Positions 16,268 through 23,990 of a DNA stretch of 64,000 nucleotides are shown here, one piece after another. Position 1 is the stretch's first letter, and every line of letters starts with the position of its first letter. Where the stretch lies: contig NZ_CABVHY010000008.1 in the NCBI RefSeq assembly GCF_902497875.1, positions 159,792 through 223,791 of the forward strand, written 5' to 3'. Made by a program: the position numbers and the translations under genes. Origin of the DNA: Pseudomonas fluorescens (GTDB lineage Bacteria > Pseudomonadota > Gammaproteobacteria > Pseudomonadales > Pseudomonadaceae). The notes below the pieces were generated by a model. The model had not been told where the DNA came from. It ran no database searches and worked only from the letters and a program-made list of their open reading frames with translations.

Positions 16268-16694
16268 AATGAAAGATCTGTTAAGCGGTCCTAGAAACAG
16301 GGCAGCTGAGGAAAAATTCTGCAAGCTTGTATATGAGCCACCGCCAAATATCGACAGCGAAATAGTGGACATCATAATGGAGAGTTTTTTAAAACCTTTC
16401 GACTCATCCGTGATGCAGACATTCGTAAGCGCTCTCAGCGGCATTGACTTTGAACAATACTACGACTCTTACTTTAAAATTCTTCCACGACTTATACATA
16501 AAGACCCCAATAGTGCTCTATGCTTGCTAAACTATCCAGGATTCGAACTAAAGCATGAACACATTAGTAAAATAGTACGAATGATAAAAAAAACAGATCC
16601 TTCCGGAGCCCTAAAAAAAGATCTAGACTATCAAATAAATTATTGGAACCTACAAAACGATGAACCTTGGTACAGCATTTATCATTTCGCATAG
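16233..16694 (+). CDS. Small AT-rich immunity-like protein
   Basis: A 153-aa helical protein (MTTRHKAQWITEMKDLLSGP at the start, DFEQYYDSYFKILPRLIH in the middle). ATG 16233 follows aaggga at 16222-16227. The helical-repeat style and acidic character are typical of cytoplasmic immunity proteins in polymorphic-toxin loci, and it may belong to one of the HEAT-like immunity families. I cannot name the family with confidence. GC content is clearly below that of the flanking core genes, which suggests transfer. Confidence 0.5.
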   Translation: MTTRHKAQWITEMKDLLSGPRNRAAEEKFCKLVYEPPPNIDSEIVDIIMESFLKPFDSSVMQTFVSALSGIDFEQYYDSYFKILPRLIHKDPNSALCLLNYPGFELKHEHISKIVRMIKKTDPSGALKKDLDYQINYWNLQNDEPWYSIYHFA

Positions 16695-16704
16695 GTAAAA
16701 AACA

Positions 16705-17153
16705 GTGGAAGACATTCTCAAGCAGTTTCTCGACCAAGGTAAAAAAGACTTTGAAGTACAACCCTTTGACTTTTTCCCACTCCCAAATGAAACAGATGAT
16801 CGTACTGGAATGTTGCCATTTTTTATCTGCAATGGGCATCTACCAGAGGCTTGCTCTTAAAAGGCGATGAACTAGCTAAAGCCATAGCCAGTACAAACAC
16901 ACTGGAGTCGAAGCTCCAGAGCATTCGAGAAATACTTGGAGAACAACTACTGCCAGCCCACTTCACCCCCAAGGGCAACGCATTTACGCAAGACTACTAT
17001 CGCCCCGGCTGGACATATTATTACCTAACTGATTTTGGAGAAACCTTCCATGAATATGATAATTTAGACAACGTAACTGATACTGAAATCAACTATAAAA
17101 AAATAGTAACCGTACTAGAAGATCGTTTTTCAAAGTGGCTATCAAAGAGTTAA
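16705..17153 (+). pseudogene. Frameshifted small immunity-like gene
   Basis: A first frame starts at GTG 16705 (VEDILKQFLDQGKKDFEVQP, then FDFFPLPNETDDRTGMLPFF) and stops at 16860. A second frame is open from 16800 to 17153 (LLLKGDELAKAIASTNTLES, ending DRFSKWLSKS). The two make one sensible protein of about 148 aa if a single frameshift near 16840-16860 is allowed. Neither half has a convincing independent start. It is probably a broken immunity gene; a sequencing error is the alternative. Confidence 0.5.
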
Positions 17154-17199
17154 GCACCACCGAATATTATGTGGAGTCATAAAACCTAAACCAGCTCGC

Positions 17200-17260
17200 G
17201 CGACTTCCGTATGGCCTGTTCAGCGGCTGGCAGTTGAGCGAAGCGCAGCCCGCCCTGCTG
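17200..17260 (+). pseudogene. DUF2169 gene relic
   Basis: tatggcctgttcagcggctg, then gcagttgagcgaagcgcagc, resembles the DUF2169 gene at about 5038-5085 (QGLFTGWQLKDALPALS). Only about 20 codons remain, and they run into array spacer copy 8. Confidence 0.6.
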
Positions 17261-17420
17261 TTCATCTGACCAACTTTCTGAGTACGTGATAGCCGCTTAC
17301 TCGACCTAACCGCCGTGTTCACCGTCTGGTGTGGGACGTGCACGGCCTGGTCAGCCTGCTCAGCCACATCCGCTACCACACCGTGTGTCAAACCGACCCT
17401 GGCAGCATTTGCACCCCGGT
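17258..17420 (+). pseudogene. Array spacer copy 8 and vgrG relic at the locus end
   Basis: Contains the hairpin (17280-17302, one mismatch in the right arm), then ccgccgtgttcaccgtctgg and gacgtgcacggcctggtcag. This is followed by cgctaccacaccgtgtgtca and accgaccctggcagcatttg, comparable to vgrG 2654-2800 (VHGLVSRLT, RYHAVVEPTLARA) with deletions. It is the last T6SS-derived sequence before core genes. Confidence 0.7.
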
Positions 17421-17479
17421 GTAACCGGAATCGCCACAAACGTGAGTTTCTTCCCCGCGCAGCAGTTGATCCACGTGTG

Positions 17480-18229
17480 TCACGTGGAACCACAGCCCGA
17501 ATTCGCATCTACGCCAATGTTGTCAGGTGTGAAACGCCCCGCTTCATCCAGTTGCATCAGCTTGCGCCAGGCCCGCAACAAGTCGCTGCGACGCCCCGGA
17601 TAGTGTTCGCCCTGCTCACTGGCGGCAGCAATCCGATCGGTGCGAAACGTTCGATACGCCTCGCGCAGTTCACACCAGGCGACGATCACCCGCGCCTCGT
17701 TGAAAAAGCCCAGTGCCAACGGCCAGATCAGCCGCTGACTGGGCACTTTATTCACGTCGGCGTAATCGATGTGCAGCTTGGCCTGGCTGCGAATGGCCTG
17801 GCGAAACACATTCAGCTCCACGGCGTTCTGCGGGTAGCCGTAACCCGGTGGTCCGGGCAGCACCGTCGGGTTGCGCAAGGCATCCTGTGCCGCCGGTGCC
17901 AGCACCGCAGCGATCTTCGCCAGGGCGTCGGCGGCGGCCTTGCTCAGCACCTCGTCACCGCGCTGATCGACATAACGCAAGCCCAGCACGATGGCTTCGG
18001 TCTCGTCGGCATTGAGCATCAGCGGTGGCAGGAACAAACCGCTGCGCAGGACATAGCCAATGCCCGCCTCACCATGGATCGGCGCTCCGAGGGCCGTCAG
18101 TTCGGCGATGTCGCGATACAGCGTGCGCTCGGAAACCTCCAGCTCGCGGGCCAGTACCGCGGCAGTCACTGGGCGACTCTTGCCACGCAGGACTTGCAGC
18201 AAGGTTAACAAACGGCTGGTACGCGACAC
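17480..18229 (-). CDS. WYL-domain HTH transcriptional regulator (YafY type)
   Basis: A 249-aa regulator. An N-terminal winged HTH (about 1-60, SERTLYRDIAELTALGAPI) is followed by a WYL domain (about 140-215, LHIDYADVNKVPSQRLIWPL). Such proteins sense small ligands or nucleic acid and usually control neighbouring genes. It is divergent from the aldo/keto reductase gene at 18417, which it may regulate. The start is GTG. The last residues (about 236-249) lie next to the T6SS relics, so the C-terminus may have been altered by the insertion of that material. Confidence 0.85.
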   Translation of the reverse strand: MSRTSRLLTLLQVLRGKSRPVTAAVLARELEVSERTLYRDIAELTALGAPIHGEAGIGYVLRSGLFLPPLMLNADETEAIVLGLRYVDQRGDEVLSKAAADALAKIAAVLAPAAQDALRNPTVLPGPPGYGYPQNAVELNVFRQAIRSQAKLHIDYADVNKVPSQRLIWPLALGFFNEARVIVAWCELREAYRTFRTDRIAAASEQGEHYPGRRSDLLRAWRKLMQLDEAGRFTPDNIGVDANSGCGST

Positions 18230-18343
18230 GTGGCTTACGCTCTTGATCTAAAGGTCGAGGGAGATTAGCAGAGGCTGCTGTCAGAAACTGTCAGCAGTGA
18301 ACCGAGCGCCGATCGACCATTGGGCGGTGAACCGAAAAGCATC

Positions 18344-18372
18344 TTGACAGCAAATATTACGCGCATAATATT
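18344..18372 (+). promoter_or_regulatory. Promoter and overlapping operator of the aldo/keto reductase gene
   Basis: ttgaca (18344-18349), then 16 bases, then taatat (18366-18371) fit a sigma-70 promoter. The inverted repeat aatatta-cgcgca-taatatt (18353-18372) covers the -10 region and is a likely operator for the divergent WYL regulator. Function is inferred. Confidence 0.55.
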
Positions 18373-18416
18373 AAATCGATAAAACCCCCTCCCCCAGCTT
18401 TTTCAGGAGTTATCCC

Positions 18417-19469
18417 ATGCATTACAAAGTCTTTGGTCGTCGCACCGGCTTGCGCGTTTCGGAACTGGCCCTGGGCGCCGGCAATTTCGGCACCGGGTGG
18501 GGGCATGGCGCCGAACGGGATGAAGCCAAACGAATCTTCGATGGTTACCTCCAAGCCGGTGGCAACTTTATTGACACCGCCAATGGTTATCAGGCCGGAC
18601 AATCGGAAACCATGCTCGCCGAGTTCATTGCCGCCGAACGCGACAGCTTGGTGATCGCCACCAAATACACCATGGGTACCACGCCTGCCGCCGGCATTTC
18701 CCACACCGGCAACAACCGCAAAAACATGATCCGTTCGGTCGAGGAAAGCTTGAAGCGGCTCAAGACCGATCACATCGATCTGTTCTGGGCCCACATCAGT
18801 GACGGTGTGACGCCAATGGAAGAAATCCTTCGCGGGTTCGATGATTTGGTGCGTGCCGGCAAGATCCACTACGCCGGGCTGTCCAATTTCCCGGCCTGGC
18901 GCATCGCCCGAGGAGATTTGCTCGCTGAAGTACGCGGCTTTGCGCCGATTACGGCTATCCAGGTGGAGTACAGCCTGGCCGAACGCAGCGCCGAGCGCGA
19001 ATTGCTGCCAATGGCCGAAGCCCTGGGGCTGGCCGCGACGCTGTGGTCGCCATTGGCTGGCGGTTTCCTCACCGGCAAATACCGCGCCAGCAGCGACGAC
19101 ACCCGCGCGAGCAAACTGGGCATGCTGGTTCACGCGGAAAAAGGTGCCCGTGAAACCGCCCTGCTCGACTCCTTGCTGGCGGTAGCCGCCGAGCTTGCCG
19201 CCAGCCCGACCCACGTCGCCATTGCCTGGTTGCGCGAAAAAGCCAAACGCTCGACCACCGCGCTGATTCCGATTCTCGGTTCACGCACCCGCGAGCAACT
19301 CGATGCGACGTTGGGGGCCCTGGAGGTGCAGTTGAGCGCGGAACAATTGGCTCGTCTGGATGGCGGCAGTGCAGTGGCGATGGGAGTGCCCCATGAAACG
19401 ATCGCTGGATCAATCGGGCGCTACAGCGGTACAGAGGTGTTGGATCTGTCGGTGATTCCAGTGGTTTAA
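18417..19469 (+). CDS. Aldo/keto reductase
   Basis: A 350-aa NADPH-dependent aldo/keto reductase with the full catalytic tetrad visible: D53 and Y58 (FIDTANGY), K83 (IATKY) and H126 (FWAHISDG). The C-terminal cofactor loop (IPILGSRTREQLDATLGAL) is also present. The substrate is unknown. The upstream sequence has a good promoter with an overlapping palindrome, and the gene is divergent from a WYL regulator, which suggests induction by an aldehyde or other small ligand. ATG 18417 has a caggag site upstream. Confidence 0.93.
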   Translation: MHYKVFGRRTGLRVSELALGAGNFGTGWGHGAERDEAKRIFDGYLQAGGNFIDTANGYQAGQSETMLAEFIAAERDSLVIATKYTMGTTPAAGISHTGNNRKNMIRSVEESLKRLKTDHIDLFWAHISDGVTPMEEILRGFDDLVRAGKIHYAGLSNFPAWRIARGDLLAEVRGFAPITAIQVEYSLAERSAERELLPMAEALGLAATLWSPLAGGFLTGKYRASSDDTRASKLGMLVHAEKGARETALLDSLLAVAAELAASPTHVAIAWLREKAKRSTTALIPILGSRTREQLDATLGALEVQLSAEQLARLDGGSAVAMGVPHETIAGSIGRYSGTEVLDLSVIPVV

Positions 19470-19514
19470 AAGGCTCTGCCGGGAGTCAGCTAAGCCCTGG
19501 ATTCCCCAAAAGAG

Positions 19515-19602
19515 CGCAGCCTGCGGCAGCTCCTACAGGATGTGTGTACACCTGAACATTTGCCGGTGTACCCGATCGATGTAGGAGCTGCCGCAGGCTG
19601 CG
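19515..19602. repeat. REP pair (inverted) between convergent genes
   Basis: Two perfect 22-bp inverted arms (19515-19536 and 19581-19602) of the gtaggagctgccgcaggc REP family enclose a second stem (gtacacc 19546-19552 / ggtgtac 19565-19571). It lies between the ends of the aldo/keto reductase and agmatinase genes and may also act as a two-way terminator. Confidence 0.85.
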
Positions 19603-19624
19603 ATCTTTTGATCTTCAATCTACC

Positions 19625-20584
19625 CTACCGATCCACCTTATGCCGCGCCGCATACAAACACAGCATCTCCATCGCCAGGGTCGCCGCCGCCAGTGAGGTG
19701 ATGTCCGCGCTGTCATAGGCCGGCGCGACTTCCACCACATCCATGCCCACCAGATTGATCCCGCGCAAACCGCCGAGAATTTCCAGCGCCTGCACCGTGC
19801 TCAGGCCACCACACACTGGCGTGCCAGTGCCGGGAGCGAACGCCGGGTCGAGACAGTCGATGTCGAATGTCAGGTACACCGGGTTATCGCCGACCCGTTC
19901 GCGGATCGACTCGATGATCGCCTCGCAGCCACGTCGATGCACTTGCCGCGCATCCAGCACCTGGAAGCCCTGGTGGTCATCATTGGTGGTGCGCAGACCG
20001 ATCTGCACCGAACGCGACGGGTCCACCAGCCCCTCCTTGGCTGCATGCCAGAACATGGTGCCGTGGTCGATGCGCTTGCCCTCTTCATCGGGCCAGGTGT
20101 CGCTGTGAGCATCGAAATGGATCAGCGACAACGCGCCATGCTGTCGGGCATGAGCCTTGAGCAGCGGGTAGCTGATGAAGTGATCGCCACCGAAGGTCAG
20201 CATCGCGCAACCGGCCGTGAGAATGTTCTCGGCATGCGCCTCGATGCTGTCCGGTACGGAGTGCGGCGTGCCGGAATCGAAACTGCAGTCGCCATAGTCA
20301 ATCACCGCCAGATGGTCGAACGGGTCAAAGGTCCATGGCCAATGCCGCTCCCAAGCGATTCCGCTGGAGGCACTGCGAATCCCCCGCGGCCCGAAACGCG
20401 CGCCCGGGCGGTTGCTGGTAGCGGTGTCGAACGGCACGCCGCTGACGACCACATCGACTCCGCGCAGGTCACGGCTGTAACGGCGGCGCATGAAACTGGT
20501 AATGCCGGCGTAGGTGCTTTCGGCGGCAGTCCCGTAGAGGCTGTCGCGGGTCATGGCCTGGTCGTTCAGTTCGGCGATTTCCAT
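19625..20584 (-). CDS. Agmatinase / guanidinobutyrase (ureohydrolase)
   Basis: A 319-aa ureohydrolase that splits a guanidino compound into an amine and urea with a binuclear manganese site. Metal ligands are visible: H135 (GGDHF), D158, H160 and D162 (HFDAHSD), D241 and D243 (TFDIDCLDPAF). The length is the same as Pseudomonas GbuA (4-guanidinobutyrase) and similar to SpeB, and substrate choice between agmatine and guanidinobutyrate cannot be decided by eye. It starts 10 bases after the stop of a polyamine-type binding-protein gene, and a LysR gene is divergent from that gene. This resembles the gbuA-gbuR arrangement. Confidence 0.88.
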   Translation of the reverse strand: MEIAELNDQAMTRDSLYGTAAESTYAGITSFMRRRYSRDLRGVDVVVSGVPFDTATSNRPGARFGPRGIRSASSGIAWERHWPWTFDPFDHLAVIDYGDCSFDSGTPHSVPDSIEAHAENILTAGCAMLTFGGDHFISYPLLKAHARQHGALSLIHFDAHSDTWPDEEGKRIDHGTMFWHAAKEGLVDPSRSVQIGLRTTNDDHQGFQVLDARQVHRRGCEAIIESIRERVGDNPVYLTFDIDCLDPAFAPGTGTPVCGGLSTVQALEILGGLRGINLVGMDVVEVAPAYDSADITSLAAATLAMEMLCLYAARHKVDR

Positions 20585-20594
20585 GGAGAGGTCC

Positions 20595-21689
20595 TTATTG
20601 TTGGCGGCTACGGAAAGTGGTCCACAGGCGGGTGCGCTGACGCATGTCCTTGAGGCTCATGCTGCGGTCGGCGTACAGGCGCTCACGCACCTCGGTGGGT
20701 GGATAGATGTCGACGTCCTCGCGTATAGCGGCATCCACCAAGGGCGTTGCCGCCTGGTTGGCGCTGGCGAAGAACAGGGTATTGGTCAGCGCTGCCACTG
20801 ATTCCGGGCGCAGCATGAACTCGATAAAGGCCCGGGCGGCTTGCGGATGTGGCGCGTCCTTGGGGATCGCCAGGTTGTCCTGCCAGACCAGCGTGCCTTC
20901 CCGGGGAATCCGGTAGGCCACTTCAAACGGCTTATCGGCCTTGCGTGCCTGATCGGCGGCCATGCTCGCGTCACCGTTGTAGGTCAGCGCCAGGCACACG
21001 CTGCCATTGGCCAGGTCACTGATCTGACGCCCGCTGGCCACGTACAGCACCGAGGGCTGCAGCTGATGCAGCAGGGCTTCGGCGGCGGTCAGATCCTTCT
21101 TGTCGGTGCTGTAGGGATCTTTACCGAGGTAATGCAGCGCCAGCCCGATCACCTCCTGGGGCGAATCGAGAAGGGCGACTCCGCAGTCTTTCAACTTGCT
21201 GGCGTATTCGGGTTTGAACAGCAAGTCCAGGCTATTCAGGGATACACCCGGCAGCCGCTGCTGCAGCGCCTCGACGTTCATGCCCAAGCCCAGCGTGCCC
21301 CAGGTGTAAGGCACGCCATAACGGTTGCCGGGATCGACCGCGGAAAGCTTTTCCAGCAGGTCCGGATCGAGGTTGGCGTAGCCTTTGAGGCTGTCGCGGG
21401 GGATTTCCTTCAGGGCACCGGCGGCCAGGCCACGGGCCAGTACGCTGGACGACGGCACCACCACGTCGTAACCGCTGCCACCGGTCAGCAGTTTGGTTTC
21501 CAGGACTTCCGGGGTGTCGAAGGTGTCATAACGCACCAGGATGCCGGTTTCCTGTTCGAAACGCTGCAACGCCTCGGGCGCCACGTAATCGGCCCAACTG
21601 TAGAGATTGAGCACTTTGTCTTCGGCCACGGCTGGAACAGCCAGGAAAAAAACCAATGCGGGACAACAAAACTTGAGAAGAGAACCCAT
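20595..21689 (-). CDS. Polyamine-type ABC transporter substrate-binding protein
   Basis: A 364-aa periplasmic binding protein of the PotD/PotF/SpuD family. After a signal peptide (residues 1-23, ending VPAVAE) it has the typical start KVLNLYSWADYVAPEALQRF and later DVVVPSSSVLARG. It would capture putrescine, spermidine or a guanidino relative. No permease or ATPase genes lie next to it, so it must use a transporter encoded elsewhere. ATG 21689 was chosen because the signal peptide starts there; the 17 residues upstream do not look like a protein start. It is in operon with the ureohydrolase gene. Confidence 0.86.
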   Translation of the reverse strand: MGSLLKFCCPALVFFLAVPAVAEDKVLNLYSWADYVAPEALQRFEQETGILVRYDTFDTPEVLETKLLTGGSGYDVVVPSSSVLARGLAAGALKEIPRDSLKGYANLDPDLLEKLSAVDPGNRYGVPYTWGTLGLGMNVEALQQRLPGVSLNSLDLLFKPEYASKLKDCGVALLDSPQEVIGLALHYLGKDPYSTDKKDLTAAEALLHQLQPSVLYVASGRQISDLANGSVCLALTYNGDASMAADQARKADKPFEVAYRIPREGTLVWQDNLAIPKDAPHPQAARAFIEFMLRPESVAALTNTLFFASANQAATPLVDAAIREDVDIYPPTEVRERLYADRSMSLKDMRQRTRLWTTFRSRQQ

Positions 21690-21790
21690 GACGAGCACCT
21701 GCCGGGAGGGAGTGCCTGCAGCATGCGCCGGGTGATACATTGTAAAAATATTAAGTTTATTATCCTGACTTTATCCGCGAGTAATGTTTG

Positions 21791-22708
21791 ATGCTCGGTC
21801 AATTTCACGATCTCGATCTGCAGCTGCTGCGTTTGTTTGTCAGCGTCGTCGAGTGCGGCGGCTTCAGCGCCGCCCAAGGCGAGCTGGGCCTGAGCCAGTC
21901 GAGCATCAGCCAGCAGATGGCCAAGCTCGAAACCCGACTCGGATACCGGCTGTGCAGTCGCGGTAAAGGCGGTTTCAAACTGACCCCCAAGGGCGAACAG
22001 CTGCTCAGTGCGACGCGCGGGCTGTTCGACTCCATTGAAGCGTTCCGCCATGAGTCCAACGGCATGGCCGGTCGATTACTCGGTGAAGTGCGCCTGGGCT
22101 TGTCCGAAGCCCTTGATCAGTCAGTCCTGCAACGGGTCGCCGAAGCGATCCGGCGCTTTCGCCAACGGGATGAATCGGTGCGCATCGAACTGCTCAGCGC
22201 CATGCCTGGCGAGATGGAACGGTTGCTGCTGCAACAGCAGCTGGACCTGGCGATCGGCTATTTCTCACAGGCCCAAAGCGCCTTCGACTACCGCCAGCTG
22301 TTCACCGAAACCCAGCATCTGTATTGCGCAAAAGGTCATCCGCTGTTTACCAACGACGCGCCTGACGATGACGCGCTGCACAGCACCGACCGGGTCGATC
22401 ACCCGTATCGCTTTCTGCGCAGCGACGAACCCTTTCAGGGCAAACTCTGCTCGGCGCGCTCGGAACAGGTCGAAGGCACCCTCGCCTTCATCCTTTCCGG
22501 CAAACATGTCGGCTATCTGCCCAGCCACTTCGCCCGCTCCTGGGAAGACAAAGGCTTGCTCCGGGCAGTGCCTCGACCCGACCTGAGCTTTGAAGTGGCC
22601 TTTCACCTGGCCCGGCATCGGGCGCAGGTGCCGGGAGATGCGCAGCGGGCATTCGAGGAGGATTTGCTCAGGGCGTTTTGCGTGAATCGGCTTGCACCAG
22701 CGCGCTGA
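21791..22708 (+). CDS. LysR-family transcriptional regulator
   Basis: A 305-aa LysR regulator with an N-terminal winged HTH (LDLQLLRLFVSVVECGGFSA, SQSSISQQMAKLETRLGYRL) and a C-terminal periplasmic-binding-like effector domain. It is divergent from the polyamine-binding-protein and agmatinase operon, the classical LysR arrangement, so it probably controls that operon in response to its substrate. The AT-rich 100-bp gap (ttgtaaaaatattaagttta) would hold the binding site. ATG 21791 is preferred to the TTG one codon before. Confidence 0.9.
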   Translation: MLGQFHDLDLQLLRLFVSVVECGGFSAAQGELGLSQSSISQQMAKLETRLGYRLCSRGKGGFKLTPKGEQLLSATRGLFDSIEAFRHESNGMAGRLLGEVRLGLSEALDQSVLQRVAEAIRRFRQRDESVRIELLSAMPGEMERLLLQQQLDLAIGYFSQAQSAFDYRQLFTETQHLYCAKGHPLFTNDAPDDDALHSTDRVDHPYRFLRSDEPFQGKLCSARSEQVEGTLAFILSGKHVGYLPSHFARSWEDKGLLRAVPRPDLSFEVAFHLARHRAQVPGDAQRAFEEDLLRAFCVNRLAPAR

Positions 22709-22730
22709 AGTGACCCATCAACCAGAGAAC

Positions 22731-23207
22731 ATGTCCATGCGCAGATTCATCGGTTTATCCCTCGCCCTGCTCTTGCTCAGCTTGAGTGCCTGCGCCCTGC
22801 TCCCCAACCGTGACCCACTGAACATCAACCTGGTCGGTATCGAAGCGCTGCAGAGCGAGGATCTGGAAGTGCGCTTCGCGGTGAAGATTCGCCTGCAAAA
22901 CCCCAATGAAACGCCGATCGACTACAACGGAGTGGCGCTGAATCTTGAAGTCAACGGACAGCCGCTGGCCACTGGCGTGAGCGATCAACACGGCACCATC
23001 GCGCGCTTCTCCGAAACGATCCTGACGGTGCCGGTCAGCGTCTCGGCGTTTTCCATGGTGCGCCAGACACTGGGTCTGAGCAAAACCCAGAGCCTCGACA
23101 ACCTGCCCTATGTGCTACGCGGTAAACTCGCCGGTGGGTTGTTCGGTACCCTGCGTTTTGTCGATCACGGCAATCTCAGCCTGCCGGGCACGATCACCGG
23201 GACTTGA
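22731..23207 (+). CDS. LEA type 2 (water-stress domain) lipoprotein
   Basis: A 158-aa lipoprotein. The signal sequence (MSMRRFIGLSLALLLLSLSA) ends in the lipobox LSAC. The mature part has an LEA14/WHy-like beta fold, with RFAVKIRLQNPNETPIDYNG. Such proteins are common in Pseudomonas and are linked in other organisms to desiccation tolerance; the role here is unknown. There is a second ATG two codons in. The gene follows the LysR gene by 22 bases but need not be co-regulated. Confidence 0.8.
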   Translation: MSMRRFIGLSLALLLLSLSACALLPNRDPLNINLVGIEALQSEDLEVRFAVKIRLQNPNETPIDYNGVALNLEVNGQPLATGVSDQHGTIARFSETILTVPVSVSAFSMVRQTLGLSKTQSLDNLPYVLRGKLAGGLFGTLRFVDHGNLSLPGTITGT

Positions 23208-23212
23208 TAACC

Positions 23213-23242
23213 TGTGGCGAGGGAGCTTGCTCCCTCGCCACA
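23213..23242. repeat. Short palindromic repeat (tgtggcgaggg family)
   Basis: Perfect 14-bp inverted arms tgtggcgagggagc / gctccctcgccaca with a 2-base centre, six bases after the lipoprotein stop. It is a REP-like element that can also act as a terminator. Confidence 0.8.
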
Positions 23243-23294
23243 AGTGATCGCTCGCTATAGATTTCTACTACACCCCAAGGAGGAAACATCACTC

Positions 23295-23837
23295 ATGGAA
23301 TCCACACCCACGCTGTACACCGAACGCCTGATCCTGCGCCCGCTGGAGCTGGCCGACGCCGAGGCGATTCAGCAGCAGTTCCCTCATTGGGAAGTGGTGC
23401 GTTATCTCAATGCCTTGGTGCCGTGGCCGTATCCGGCCGACGGCGCGCTGACTTACCTGCGCGACATGGCCCTGCCGGCCATCGCCCGGGGCGCAGAATG
23501 GCACTGGTCGATCCGTTTGAAATCCGCACCCGAACAACTGATCGGCAACGTCAGCCTGATGGATGAACAAGACAACAACCGCGGTTTCTGGCTCGCACCG
23601 CAATGGCAGGGTCAGGGGCTGATGAGTGAAGCCAGTGCGGCGGTGACCGACTATTGGTTCGAAACCCTCGGCCGGCCGCTGATGCGAGTGCCCAAGGCCG
23701 CACCGAACCTGGCCTCGCGACGCATTTCGGAGCGCGACGGCATGCGCCTGATCCGTACCGAAGAACGCGATTTTGTCAGCGGGCGCTTGCCGTGCGATAT
23801 CTGGGAAACTACTCGTGAGCAATGGCGCCAAAAATGA
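23295..23837 (+). CDS. GNAT-family N-acetyltransferase (RimJ/RimL type)
   Basis: A 180-aa acetyltransferase. It starts MESTPTLYTERLILRPLELA, the usual RimJ/RimL-type beginning, and has the acetyl-CoA loop (RGFWLAPQWQGQGLMSEASA) about residues 96-115. The target is unknown; such proteins acetylate protein N-termini or small molecules. The ATG at 23295 is behind a strong aaggaggaaa site. The gene stands alone between two REP-type repeats. Confidence 0.88.
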   Translation: MESTPTLYTERLILRPLELADAEAIQQQFPHWEVVRYLNALVPWPYPADGALTYLRDMALPAIARGAEWHWSIRLKSAPEQLIGNVSLMDEQDNNRGFWLAPQWQGQGLMSEASAAVTDYWFETLGRPLMRVPKAAPNLASRRISERDGMRLIRTEERDFVSGRLPCDIWETTREQWRQK

Positions 23838-23857
23838 TCGTCCGAACGCGGCCCGAA

Positions 23858-23935
23858 CCTGCGGCAGCTCCTACACAGACCCTGTACACCCGCAAATGAG
23901 CGGGTGTATGCAACTCCTGTAGGAGCTGCCGCAGG
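23858..23935. repeat. REP pair after the acetyltransferase gene
   Basis: Inverted 18-bp arms cctgcggcagctcctaca (23858-23875) and its complement (23918-23935), with an inner stem tacacccg / cgggtgta. Same family as the element at 19515. Confidence 0.85.
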
Positions 23936-23990
23936 CTGCGATCCTGGCGATCCAGTCTGCGCAGCATTTCTATCGATGCAAACACTGGTC

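Noticed and set aside
8174..17302. CRISPR-like reading of the regularly spaced hairpin repeats
   Set aside because: The spacing is 787 bases with genes in between, not short spacers, and no cas genes are present.
17471..17487. Palindrome ccacgtgtgtcacgtgg at the end of the WYL gene as an operator
   Set aside because: It overlaps the stop codon end of the gene and the relic junction; a chance palindrome or weak terminator is as likely.
17315..18208. Open frame of 297 codons on the plus strand across the relics and the WYL gene
   Set aside because: Antisense to the WYL regulator, which has clear HTH and WYL features.
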